A stretch of 64,000 bases of DNA from Burkholderia sp. WP9 (GTDB taxonomy: Bacteria > Pseudomonadota > Gammaproteobacteria > Burkholderiales > Burkholderiaceae). Both the position numbers and the translations under genes were made by a program. Location: positions 1,302,001-1,366,000 of the forward strand of contig NZ_FNTG01000002.1 in NCBI RefSeq assembly GCF_900104795.1. Reading direction: 5' to 3'. This document shows, in pieces, positions 1 through 8,621 of this stretch. Under the pieces are notes generated by a model that did no database searches, had not been told where the DNA came from, and saw only the letters and a program-made list of their open reading frames with translations. How positions within the stretch are numbered: the stretch's first letter is position 1; each line of letters opens with the position of its first letter.

Positions 1-75
1 GATCGCAAGGAGGAGTTCTTTGCGCATCCCAAGTCGGATCGAGCTCGCGACTTTCTCGCGAAGATTCTGCACTGA
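1..75 (+). CDS. C-terminal end of a polar amino-acid ABC transporter ATPase (partial)
   Basis: The window opens inside a gene. The first frame encodes 24 residues ending in FFAHPKSDRARDFLAKIL-H and stops at TGA, 73-75. This is the usual tail of GlnQ/HisP-type ATP-binding subunits, which end in a pattern like F-x-x-P-x-x-x-R-x-x-x-F-L. The rest of the gene lies upstream of the window. It implies that an ABC transporter operon ends just before the LysR gene at 121. The assignment rests only on this short tail. Confidence 0.55.
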   Translation, partial: DRKEEFFAHPKSDRARDFLAKILH

Positions 76-120
76 CACGGCCCACGCGCGGCCAAATAAC
101 TACTGGCGAGGGGGGAGCGA

Positions 121-1014
121 ATGGAAGTCAAGTGGATCGAAGACTTCGTCGCGTTGGCGCGCCACCACACCTTCTCGCGTGCGGCCGACGTTCGCAACAT
201 TACACAATCGGGCCTTAGCCGGCGTATCAAATCGCTCGAACAATGGGTCGGCGCCGAACTGGTCGACCGGAGCACCTATCCCCCCACCCTAACGTCTGCG
301 GGCCGCCTGTTTCTCGAGGCGGCCGACGAGGTGCTGCTCAGGCTCTTCGACGTGCGCGCTATCATCCGCACCGAGCAGCGCATTCCCGGCGCGGGTTTGC
401 AGATCGCAGCCGGGCATGCGATCTCGGTCGGCTTTTTGCCGGCGTGGATCAGAACGTTGCGCCAGCGTTTCCGTCAATTGCATCTGCGGATCGTGCCGAC
501 GAACGTGCATGACTCGATCCTCATGCTGCTGAACGGCTCGTGCGAACTGATGCTGGCCTACGAGCATCCCGAGTTGCCTCTGCATCTCGACCCCGCCCGC
601 TTCCCTTCGTTGAGGGTGGGCACGGACGTGTTGATACCCGTCTCGGCGCCGAAAGGACGCGGCGGTCCGCTGTACCGGCTGCCCGGCACATCCTCGCAGC
701 CGGTGCCGTTGATCGCGTATAGCCCGGGTACGTACTTCGGCCGCTGCCTGACTCTGCTGTTGCGCGACGTCGATACGAAGGCCGCGCTCGGCACCTGCTT
801 CGAATCGGATATGGCCGATGTGCTCAAGCAACTCGCGCTCAATGGAGAAGGGGTGGCGTGGTTGCCCCGTAGTCTGATCGAAAGCGAACTGGCATCGGGC
901 GCGCTGGTTCCGGCGGGAGACGACCGCTGGAAGCTTGAACTGGAGCTGCGCCTGTATTGCGATGGCCAGAACACGGTAAGTCTGGTGCAGGAACTCTGGT
1001 CGGCGCTGACCTAA
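121..1014 (+). CDS. LysR-family transcriptional regulator
   Basis: 297 residues, full length for the family. Residues 1-60 form the winged helix-turn-helix (FSRAADVRNITQSGLSRRIK resembles the LysR recognition helix), and about 90-290 the periplasmic-binding-protein-like effector domain. The sequence resembles the HypT/YjiE branch (E-W-x-G-A-E-L-V-D-R after the helix-turn-helix). ATG at 121 follows GAGGGGGGAG, a strong ribosome binding site. It lies 45 bp after the ABC ATPase tail on the same strand and convergent with the racemase gene, so it may control the upstream transporter. The effector is not predictable. Confidence 0.85.
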   Translation: MEVKWIEDFVALARHHTFSRAADVRNITQSGLSRRIKSLEQWVGAELVDRSTYPPTLTSAGRLFLEAADEVLLRLFDVRAIIRTEQRIPGAGLQIAAGHAISVGFLPAWIRTLRQRFRQLHLRIVPTNVHDSILMLLNGSCELMLAYEHPELPLHLDPARFPSLRVGTDVLIPVSAPKGRGGPLYRLPGTSSQPVPLIAYSPGTYFGRCLTLLLRDVDTKAALGTCFESDMADVLKQLALNGEGVAWLPRSLIESELASGALVPAGDDRWKLELELRLYCDGQNTVSLVQELWSALT

Positions 1015-1113
1015 GGGGGCAGCGCCGACCGCGAAACGCGGTGGCAACCACGTGCATAGCGCTCCGTTTCGGGGCGGTTGGCTCGATCGATGAACACGTC
1101 CGCCCCTCTCCAT

Positions 1114-2808
1114 TCAAGCCAGGACCCGCGGCGCAGCAGCCGACGCCAGCTCAACGCACCGTCTCGCCAGCACGTCAGAGGGGTCAACGATGGGTAATAC
1201 GCGGCCCTTTATCATGAAGTTCAGGTCTTGCGGAACGAGCAGCGGCAGTTCGGTGCAACCAAGAACCACCGCGTCAGCACCCAAATCGGCGAGATGCGCG
1301 ACGACGTCGACAATTGCCTCATGACTTGCGGCCGATACATGTCCTGCTTTCACGCCATCCGGCCCATAGATGGCCGCCATCACCTGCAACTGCATCATGC
1401 TCGAAGGTACAACGATCTCAAGCCCGGCCGCTTCCGCTTCAATGTGATAAACACGGCTTTGCAACGTGCCGTCGGTGGCAAGAAGACCAATCCTGCGTGC
1501 TTGCGGGCAACGCGACGTGATCAAGACAATCGTCTCCTTCAGCATATGGACGATAGGAATCGTCAGCTTCGGCTGGATCGTTGCGACAAACGCATGGGCC
1601 GTGTTGCAGGGAATCGCGATGGCATTCGCGTGTGCGAGTTCAAGGCGTCTGCAGGTTGCGTAAAGCGCGAGCGTTGGGTCTGGACCGCTATTGACGAGAT
1701 GATCCGTTCGGTCTGGGATCTGCGGATTCAGCTCCACCACAACTTTGAGATGCTCCTGATCGCGCGATGCTGGTGTTGCACGAACCAGCTTGTCGAGAAA
1801 GCTGACGGTCGCGGCCGGACCCACACCACCAAGCACCCCGAGCTTGAACTGCGAGGGCCGTGACGCACGCGTTTGCCGTAACGCATGGCTTGCATAGACC
1901 TCTCCAATATCGAGTACCGGGAAGGGCAGTGGCACGCCATCCGGTTGCGCCTGCTTGAGCCGTTTGCCAAGGCCATTCGTTGAAGGGAGAATCAGAGCGG
2001 CTCCGTCGAGCGTTGCTTGCCGGCATATCTGTAAAAGCGTGGGTGCTTCGACTGCTCCTCCGGCTCCCACCTCGACATGAATGAGATGCAAACCCAATGC
2101 CGCGCATCGCCTGACCAAAGGCTTCAACGTATCCAAAGTTTCACAGGTGAGAAGCGCGATTGTATGTACAGAGGGATAGCGCCTGCCTACTTCCGCGACG
2201 ATCGCCTCACCGATATCCGCCACCGGAACGGGACTCGCAGCAGCAAGCTCGGTGAAAAGCCCGTAACAGGCCAGATCCGGAATCATCACGGTTTCGGTTG
2301 AGCGGACGTCGAGCGTGCTGATCACGTCGAACAGTGCGAATGCCCGCGCGGCGTGATCCAGTCGATCGGCGGCTAAACGGTGCGCATCGACTTTGATAAC
2401 GCATGCAGCCAGTTTGTCTGCTGCTGAGATGCGAGCCCCGCTCAATGCGTCGATACTGCAAGTGAGATGGTGTGCATCGTCTGGATTACCGGTGTCGAGA
2501 ACTGCGACCGACCGCTTGAAATAGGTTGACACGTGTTGATTCGCGCAAGGAAGCAGCAAAAAAAGGTGGACACCCCCTCCGGCAGCGGGAAAGGCGCGCC
2601 GGGATGTGGGTTTAGGGTCAATATAACGGCGGGTCCTTCGCTCGTCTTGCGGCTTTCGCAACGAAGCGTGCGGTTTTGGAATAACGCTTAGGCATTCCAA
2701 CATCGCATCGAACGTCGTGAGCTCTTCCGCCGGCGTGAGGTAGCGCTTTGCCAGCGAGGGGGGCCGCGAGCCGGACGTCCACAAATACCGGCTGCGCGTT
2801 TCCGACAT
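1114..2808 (-). CDS. Tandem Asp/Glu/hydantoin racemase-family protein
   Basis: The frame gives 564 residues with two racemase-like halves. The C-terminal half (about 320-564) is a complete Asp/Glu racemase domain of YgeA type with both catalytic cysteines, in AIPCNTAH and VLGCTELPLL. The N-terminal half (about 93-315) has the same fold signature, but the positions where the cysteine motifs should be read ILPSTNG and similar, so it is probably non-catalytic. The first 90 or so codons are rich in Arg and Pro and match nothing I know. A GTG at 2532 just before the first domain may be the true start. The gene diverges from the formamidase at 3006, with about 200 bp between them. Substrate could be an acidic amino acid or a hydantoin. 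Confidence 0.7.
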   Translation of the reverse strand: MSETRSRYLWTSGSRPPSLAKRYLTPAEELTTFDAMLECLSVIPKPHASLRKPQDERRTRRYIDPKPTSRRAFPAAGGGVHLFLLLPCANQHVSTYFKRSVAVLDTGNPDDAHHLTCSIDALSGARISAADKLAACVIKVDAHRLAADRLDHAARAFALFDVISTLDVRSTETVMIPDLACYGLFTELAAASPVPVADIGEAIVAEVGRRYPSVHTIALLTCETLDTLKPLVRRCAALGLHLIHVEVGAGGAVEAPTLLQICRQATLDGAALILPSTNGLGKRLKQAQPDGVPLPFPVLDIGEVYASHALRQTRASRPSQFKLGVLGGVGPAATVSFLDKLVRATPASRDQEHLKVVVELNPQIPDRTDHLVNSGPDPTLALYATCRRLELAHANAIAIPCNTAHAFVATIQPKLTIPIVHMLKETIVLITSRCPQARRIGLLATDGTLQSRVYHIEAEAAGLEIVVPSSMMQLQVMAAIYGPDGVKAGHVSAASHEAIVDVVAHLADLGADAVVLGCTELPLLVPQDLNFMIKGRVLPIVDPSDVLARRCVELASAAAPRVLA

Positions 2809-3005
2809 TCAGTCAGATCAATCGCGACACGAACGAATCCTGTCTTGTAGCCTGAGACCCTCGTCAGTCGGGTGACGCTGCTGCCCAATTCGTCCACGCA
2901 CAAGCTTTTGTACGCTGTCGCGCAAGTGTCTCTATTCTGTCGCTCGTACGATCTGTCATCGGTCACGTCGCACCGATCGCACACTCTTACGGAGCTTAGG
3001 AAAGC

Positions 3006-4037
3006 ATGCTTCACGACCTGCCTGCCATCCAGAAAAATGTTCACTGGGGATATTTCGACGCGGCGCTAGCGCCCGCACTGATCGTGGAGAGCGGCGATTT
3101 CGTTCGCGCCGAAGCGGTCACGCATCATGCAGGCGACGCCCCCGAGCTCATGATGGATGACAAGGTGCGCGCGCTCTACGACACGATTCCCGAAGCCGAT
3201 CGCCAACCCGGCGTGCATTTGATGACCGGGCCGATCTTCGTTAAAGACGCGAAACCCGGCGATCTGCTCGAGGTGCGCTATCTGCAAATGATTCCGCGCT
3301 TCAACTACGGCTCGAATCTCGCCGCGCATTGGGGCCATCTGTTCACTGACTTCGGGAAGGAACGCGTCACTATCTACGAACTCGATCAGGCATCGAACAC
3401 GGCTCACGCGCTGTATGCGTATGACTATCCCGGCAAATATCTCGTGCCGGGCAAACGCTCGGAGATCCGCGACTGCTGCCGCGAACTCGCGCTCGAAGGC
3501 ATTCGCGTGCCAGTGCGCCCTCATCTGGGCACGGCAGGCGTCGCGCCTGACGTGGCAGGCCGCGTGAGCACCGTGCCGCCGGGAGCGCATGGCGGCAATA
3601 TCGATAACTGGCGCATCGGCGCGGGCTCCACCATGTACTACCCTGTCGCCGTGGACGGCGGATTGTTCTCGATCGGCGACCCGCATGTATCGCAAGGCGA
3701 TGGCGAAATCAGCGGCACCGCGATCGAGGCGTCGCTCAATGTGATGTTCCAGATCGTGCTGCGGCGCGACTTCAGGTTTCCCTCGCCGTTGCTGGAAACG
3801 CCGGACTACTGGATCGTCCACGGCTTCGACGAAGACCTCGACGTCGCGACCAAAAACGCTTCACGCGACATGTTGCTGCTGCTTACGGAACAGCAAGGCC
3901 TCTCACGCGACGACGCCTATTCGCTAATGAGCGTCGCCGCGGACTTCTCCGTGACGCAGGTGGTCGACAGCCGCCAGGGAATTCACTGCAAGGTCCCCCG
4001 CAGCATCTTTCCTCCGAAGAAAAAGCCTCGCGCGTGA
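3006..4037 (+). CDS. Acetamidase/formamidase family protein
   Basis: 343 residues, FmdA/AmdA family, cytosolic, predicted to hydrolyse formamide or a short-chain amide to ammonia and the acid. The family opening is seen in VHWGYFDAALAPALIVESGD, residues 13-32. Later markers are VRPHLGTAGVAP, GGNIDNWRIGAGSTMYYPV and GDPHVSQGDGEISGTAIE, which carries the conserved His/Asp/Glu residues of the active centre. ATG at 3006 follows GGAGCTTAGGAAAGC. It is shorter than typical 400-residue acetamidases and lacks some insert loops present in the next gene. It is the first gene of a plus-strand cluster continuing through the AraC-formamidase fusion. Confidence 0.85.
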   Translation: MLHDLPAIQKNVHWGYFDAALAPALIVESGDFVRAEAVTHHAGDAPELMMDDKVRALYDTIPEADRQPGVHLMTGPIFVKDAKPGDLLEVRYLQMIPRFNYGSNLAAHWGHLFTDFGKERVTIYELDQASNTAHALYAYDYPGKYLVPGKRSEIRDCCRELALEGIRVPVRPHLGTAGVAPDVAGRVSTVPPGAHGGNIDNWRIGAGSTMYYPVAVDGGLFSIGDPHVSQGDGEISGTAIEASLNVMFQIVLRRDFRFPSPLLETPDYWIVHGFDEDLDVATKNASRDMLLLLTEQQGLSRDDAYSLMSVAADFSVTQVVDSRQGIHCKVPRSIFPPKKKPRA

Positions 4038-4078
4038 GTTGTGCGTGCGCGCTACAGCAGTGCGTGGCTATACCGCCG

Positions 4079-4128
4079 CCACGCTGCGCCACACGTGTGC
4101 GAAAACGCACCGTGATGGCGCAGCGTGG
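4079..4128. repeat. Nested inverted repeat between the two formamidase genes
   Basis: CCACGCTGCGCCA (4079-4091) is repeated exactly in reverse complement at 4116-4128. Inside the 24-base loop sits a second hairpin, GTGCG-AAAA-CGCAC (4097-4110). No T-run follows on either strand, so it does not look like a simple intrinsic terminator. It sits 41 bp after the formamidase stop and 60 bp before the fusion gene, where it could attenuate transcription, block mRNA decay, or bind the AraC-type protein. Confidence 0.6.
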
Positions 4129-4188
4129 TAGCGCTAACCGCGTTGTCACCGATGGCACGGACATTGCATTTCAATCAGTCGACTGACG

Positions 4189-6591
4189 TTGGTCAGGGTC
4201 CGGGAGCCAGGGTTGGACTTACTGCGTTTCACTACCGAGTCGTACGCCGAAGTAGATCGCCTGCGAGCATGGAACGAGGCGCTCGATCGGCTTGGTTTGC
4301 GCTGCGGCGCGCCTCAAACGGCCGCGCGCCACTCGCATGGAACCATCAGGTCGCGCAAGTCGAGCAACGGCTTCGAGTTGATCGCGCTGGCCGCGTTCGC
4401 GCAGACCATCGAGCTCAAGGTCGACGGCGCCGACAGTCTCGTGATAGCGCTGCACCTCGACGGCGGCGTGATGCTTGTTGCCGACGGTGTGCGCACGCGG
4501 GTTGCTAGCGGCGACATTGTCTATGCGTCGTCGCGCGAGGAAGCGCTCCTGTCGTTCAACTCCGACTTCCGTGCGTTTGTGATCCGCGTGCCCCGCGCTG
4601 CCATCAACGCACGCCTTCTTACGTCTTTCTCCCTGCGTGCCGGGCGCTTGCCCGGAGACGCCGGTATCGGTCACGTGTTCTCCGGCTTTCTGCGCTCGAT
4701 TGCCGAAAGCGTCGAGACGTTGTCACTCGACGATCTACGTCCCCTCGAACTCGCGCTCGCGGAGTTCCTCGTCGCAAGTCTCGTCGGTCATGACAAGGAA
4801 GGCAGCTTCAGCGGACTCACGCCCTCTCAGGCGGCGCTCTTTTCGCGCGTATGTCGAACCATCGAAGGCAATCTCGCTGACCCCGATCTCGGGCTGACAT
4901 CGATAGCCAAAGAGGAGCGCGTCTCGCCGCGTTATCTGCAGAAGCTGTTCGAAGCGGTCGGACAGAATTTCTCGACCTATTTGCGCTCGCGCAGACTGGA
5001 GCGCTGCCGCGCGGATCTGGTCAATCCTCTGTATGAAAAGCTGTCGATTGCGGACGTTTGCTTCCGCTGGGGTTTCAACGATCCCGCGTATTTCAGCCGC
5101 GCGTTTCGCGAGCAATATGGCGCATCGCCGCGCACTTTCCGGCATGAAGCGAGTCTTGAGTTAGCACGCCATCTCGTGAGGCGAATCTCGCGCGGCCTGC
5201 CCGTCCATGCCGGGAGTCTGCTCGTGCATGCAGAACTCGCTGGACAGGGAGCCGTTCACGAAGCTTCGGACGAGGTCGACTCTGCAGAGCCGCCTGAAGC
5301 ACCTTCGGCACCACCGCCGCCCCGCGAGTCGGGCAAGCCGCGTCATCACCTGTTGCGAGCGACGGCCAACACGATTCACTGGGGTTACTTCAGTCACGAT
5401 ATCAAGCCCGTGCTCGAACTGAACAGCGGCGACACAGTGACGATCGAAACACTCACGCAACATGCGGCGGATGACTGGGAGCGCATGGTGCAAGGCGATC
5501 CCGGCGCCGAAAGCGTGTTCCACTGGACCGCCGAGCGCAAGAACGTCAACCGCCGCGGCGCGGGTCCCATGGACGCGTCTATCTACGGACGTGGTGCGGG
5601 TGAAGGCTTCGGCGTGCATATCTGTACAGGGCCGATTGCCGTGCGCGGCGCGGAGCCGGGCGATGTGCTGGAGGTGCGAATCCTCGATATTCACCCGCGC
5701 CGCTGCGCCAATCCGAAATTCGCCGGACGCGCGTTCGGCAGCAATGCCGCTGCCTGGTGGGGTTTCCACTATCGCGAGCTATTGACCGAGCCGAAACCGC
5801 GCGAGGTCGTCACCATCTATGAACTCGACGCCAACCCCACTGCGGGCAAAACCGCGTGCGCGCACGCCGTCTATAACTTCCGCTGGACACCTCAGCGCGA
5901 TCCCTTTGGCGTGATGCATCCGACGATCGACTATCCTGGCGTGCCAGTCGATCATTCGACCGTAGTCGAGAATCACGACATCCTGAAGAATGTCCAGATC
6001 CCGGTCCGTCCGCACTTTGGCGTGATCACCGTCGCGCCGCAGCAGGATGGTCTGATCGATTCGATTCCACCGTCCACCTTCGGCGGCAATCTCGACAACT
6101 GGCGCGTTACGCGCGGAGCGAGCGTGTTCTTGCCAGTCGGGGTTCCCGGCGCTCTGCTCTCGGTCGGCGACCCGCATGCATCGCAAGGAGACTCGGAACT
6201 GTGCGGCACCGCGATCGAGTGTTCGCTCACCGGCGACTTCCAACTGGTGCTTCACAAGAAAGAAACGCTCGGCAGTCAGGTATTCTCAGACCTTACCTAC
6301 CCGTTGGTCGAAACCGCCGACGAATGGGTTCTTCACGGATTCAGCTATCCGAACTATCTGGCCGAGTTCGGCACCAGTGCGCAAAGCGCGGTGTACGAAA
6401 AATCCACGCTCGATCTTGCCATGCGCGATGCGTTCATCAAAACGCGGCGCTTCCTGATGGCAACCAAAGGCCTTTCCGAAGACGAAGCGATCTCGCTGAT
6501 CTCGGTCGCTGTCGACTTCGGCGTGACGCAGGTGGTAGACGGCAACTGGGGAGTGCACGCAATCATCCGGAAGTCGCTCTTCACCGCATGA
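4189..6591 (+). CDS. AraC-type regulator fused to acetamidase/formamidase
   Basis: One uninterrupted 800-codon frame. Residues 1-200 resemble the AraC_binding-like_2 sensor domain (RFTTESYAEVDRLRAWNEAL). About 222-325 is an AraC/XylS two-helix-turn-helix domain (LTSIAKEERVSPRYLQKLFE, then FNDPAYFSRAFREQYGASPRTFR). About 364-385 is a proline-rich linker (SAPPPPRESG). About 393-800 is a full-length FmdA/AmdA domain (IHWGYFSHDIKPVLELNSGD, GGNLDNWRVTRGAS, GDPHASQGDSELCGTAIE). No frame change is needed. The start is uncertain: the first usable in-frame codon is TTG at 4189. It probably senses an amide or its product and regulates the cluster while hydrolysing the amide. The alternative, that the fusion is cut into two proteins, cannot be excluded. 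Confidence 0.85.
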   Translation: MVRVREPGLDLLRFTTESYAEVDRLRAWNEALDRLGLRCGAPQTAARHSHGTIRSRKSSNGFELIALAAFAQTIELKVDGADSLVIALHLDGGVMLVADGVRTRVASGDIVYASSREEALLSFNSDFRAFVIRVPRAAINARLLTSFSLRAGRLPGDAGIGHVFSGFLRSIAESVETLSLDDLRPLELALAEFLVASLVGHDKEGSFSGLTPSQAALFSRVCRTIEGNLADPDLGLTSIAKEERVSPRYLQKLFEAVGQNFSTYLRSRRLERCRADLVNPLYEKLSIADVCFRWGFNDPAYFSRAFREQYGASPRTFRHEASLELARHLVRRISRGLPVHAGSLLVHAELAGQGAVHEASDEVDSAEPPEAPSAPPPPRESGKPRHHLLRATANTIHWGYFSHDIKPVLELNSGDTVTIETLTQHAADDWERMVQGDPGAESVFHWTAERKNVNRRGAGPMDASIYGRGAGEGFGVHICTGPIAVRGAEPGDVLEVRILDIHPRRCANPKFAGRAFGSNAAAWWGFHYRELLTEPKPREVVTIYELDANPTAGKTACAHAVYNFRWTPQRDPFGVMHPTIDYPGVPVDHSTVVENHDILKNVQIPVRPHFGVITVAPQQDGLIDSIPPSTFGGNLDNWRVTRGASVFLPVGVPGALLSVGDPHASQGDSELCGTAIECSLTGDFQLVLHKKETLGSQVFSDLTYPLVETADEWVLHGFSYPNYLAEFGTSAQSAVYEKSTLDLAMRDAFIKTRRFLMATKGLSEDEAISLISVAVDFGVTQVVDGNWGVHAIIRKSLFTA

Positions 6592-6730
6592 AGTAGCGAG
6601 TTGCGACTTCCAATACGCGTGCGTACAAGAGTTTGTTCGCAGCAAGCGCGATGCGGCGATTTTGACTTCCCTACCATGGGTTCTGACGTGAACACAGGCG
6701 TACGCGCCGTTCGACAGGACTCACTGGATC

Positions 6731-7633
6731 ATGGATTCTCCCGCACATCGCGCGCTGCCCGGCCACGGGCGCTTTCAATATTCCCCTATCGAGGGCCGCC
6801 CTGTTTATCGTTGGCCTGACGGATCCCGGCTAGCGGTTTATATCGGCTTCAACATCGAGCACTTTGCGTTCGGCGAAGGACTGGGCCCAACTATCGGACC
6901 GGTAATGCCCGAACCCGATGTGCTGAATCACGCGTGGCGTGAGTACGCATTGCGGGTGGGCGCATGGCGCTGTCTCGATCTCTTCGACGACCTCGCACTG
7001 CCGGTCGCGGCAATCATCAACACGGCGCTCTACGATCATTGTCCTGAGCTGGTCGCCGCGTTTGCGCAGCGCGGCGATGAACTCGTCGCGCACGGCCATA
7101 CGAATTCGGAACGACAAGGAACACTCACTGAAGACGGCGAACGCGCGCTGATCGTGGCATGTCGCGAGCGGATCGCGGCGGAGAGCGCGCAGCAGCCGGC
7201 GGGCTGGTTATCACCGTGGCTCTCTGAGAGCCGTGTTACCAGCGATCTGGTGGCCGAAGCGGGCTACCAGTACACGCTCAACTGGTGTCACGACGATCAG
7301 CCCACGCGTCTGCTTACGCGCAACGGTCAGCCGTTGTGGGCGATTCCGTATCAGGAGGAAGTCAACGATATCCCGATGATCCTTGCGCGCCAGATGGACG
7401 CGAAGTCGTTCGCCGATCTGATGATTGACCACTTTGAGGAAATGCTGCGGCAGTCCGCCCGAGAACCGCTGGTGATGGGCATTGCATTGCATGCGTACCT
7501 GATGGGACAGCCGCATCGATTGTGTCACCTGCGGCGGGCACTCGAACATATTGCCCGCGCGCGCGACGAAGGCCGGATCTGCATCACCACCCCGGGTTCT
7601 ATTGCAAGCCACATGGATTTTCTAGGCCATTAA
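6731..7633 (+). CDS. PuuE-like polysaccharide deacetylase family protein
   Basis: 300 residues, NodB-homology fold of the cytosolic PuuE/allantoinase-like branch. Recognisable elements are VYIGFNIEHFAFGEGLGPT (residues 36-54), GDELVAHGHTNSERQGTL and GWLSPWLSESRVTSDLVAEAGYQY. It has no signal peptide, which argues against a cell-wall substrate and for a small C-N bond hydrolase, as in the purine/allantoin branch of the family. It lies 139 bp after the AraC-formamidase fusion and just before the ABC transporter genes, consistent with acting on the imported compound. The exact substrate is unknown. Confidence 0.75.
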   Translation: MDSPAHRALPGHGRFQYSPIEGRPVYRWPDGSRLAVYIGFNIEHFAFGEGLGPTIGPVMPEPDVLNHAWREYALRVGAWRCLDLFDDLALPVAAIINTALYDHCPELVAAFAQRGDELVAHGHTNSERQGTLTEDGERALIVACRERIAAESAQQPAGWLSPWLSESRVTSDLVAEAGYQYTLNWCHDDQPTRLLTRNGQPLWAIPYQEEVNDIPMILARQMDAKSFADLMIDHFEEMLRQSAREPLVMGIALHAYLMGQPHRLCHLRRALEHIARARDEGRICITTPGSIASHMDFLGH

Positions 7634-7704
7634 TCACTTCATTCTAACTTCGTTGTACCGCCTCTATCGCTCGTATTCCGTTTTCAACCTCAATAGGATT
7701 CGCC

Positions 7705-8562
7705 ATGTTCATGTCAAAGGCCATCAAGCTGCTGTTATGCGCCCTCACCGGCCTGCTCCTCGCACAAGGCGCATCGGCGCAATCGTGCGAACCGTCCAAG
7801 GTCGCCCAGAAATATCCGTCGCTTGCGGGCAAGACCATCAAGATCGGCGTGGACCCCGAGTCACCGCCGTATGCGTTTCGTGACAGCAAGGATTTCAACA
7901 AGATCATCGGCGCCGATGCCGATATGGCTCGCGCCGTATTCGACTGCGCCGGCGTGAAAACGGAGTTCTTCACTGCCGGCTGGCCCGGGCTGCTGCCGGC
8001 GCTGCGTGCGGGACAGATCGATGTGATGTGGGACTTGCTGTACTACACACCGGAACGCGCGAAGGAAACGACTTTCGTCACGTATATGCAGGCCGGCACC
8101 GGCGGTCTGGTAGCGGCCGGCAACCCCAAAAAGGTCGATGACATCTCAAAGCTCTGCGGCCTCACGGTCACGGCGGGCATTGGCACCGTCGAGCTGACAA
8201 TGGCGCAAGCGCAAGCCGCCAAATGCAAAGCCGAAGGTAAATCCGATGTGACCATCATGACGTCCGCCGATATCGCGTCGGGCGCGCGCCTCGTCGCCAG
8301 CCATCGCGCCGACGTCATGATGTACGACCTGGCGCTCGTCGACGGTCTCGCGAAGCAGAATCCCCAGCTCTACACCCGCGGCTTCATGGTGACGAGCGGC
8401 ATGAAGATCGGCGTGGGCGTGAAGAAAGGCAACGCCGACATGATCGCCGCCGTGTCCGATGGACTCAAGATCATGCAGGTCAATCAGACGCAGAAGAAAA
8501 CCTTTCAGCAATACGGCGTAGATCCGTCGCTGGAAATGCCCGCCACACTGCTTACTCAATAA
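7705..8562 (+). CDS. ABC transporter substrate-binding protein, family 3
   Basis: 285 residues. It has a typical Sec signal peptide (AIKLLLCALTGLLLAQGASAQS, cleavage near residue 26) followed by a family 3 periplasmic binding domain (IKIGVDPESPPYAFRD, GADADMARAVFDCAG, TEFFTAGWPGLLPALRAGQIDVMWD). The family binds polar amino acids and related cations. ATG at 7705 follows AGGATTCGCC; a second ATG lies at 7711. It is the binding partner for the fused permease-ATPase encoded 59 bp downstream. Confidence 0.88.
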   Translation: MFMSKAIKLLLCALTGLLLAQGASAQSCEPSKVAQKYPSLAGKTIKIGVDPESPPYAFRDSKDFNKIIGADADMARAVFDCAGVKTEFFTAGWPGLLPALRAGQIDVMWDLLYYTPERAKETTFVTYMQAGTGGLVAAGNPKKVDDISKLCGLTVTAGIGTVELTMAQAQAAKCKAEGKSDVTIMTSADIASGARLVASHRADVMMYDLALVDGLAKQNPQLYTRGFMVTSGMKIGVGVKKGNADMIAAVSDGLKIMQVNQTQKKTFQQYGVDPSLEMPATLLTQ

Positions 8563-8621
8563 AGACTGCCTGCACGGCACACCTTGCCGTGTGCCGGTAG
8601 CGTCATGGATCAGGTTCTGAA

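Noticed and set aside
289..1113. 274-codon minus-strand frame opposite the first LysR gene
   Set aside because: Antisense to a clear LysR gene; the product is Arg/Gln-rich with no recognisable motif.
2533..2808. N-terminal 92 codons of the racemase as a third domain
   Set aside because: Composition is Arg/Pro-rich without motif and a GTG start lies just before the first racemase domain. I kept it in the frame but do not claim a domain.
4125..4508. Plus-strand frame starting MVALTALSPMART as an alternative start for the AraC fusion
   Set aside because: It is in a different frame from the regulator and turns into an Arg-rich shadow of the fusion gene.
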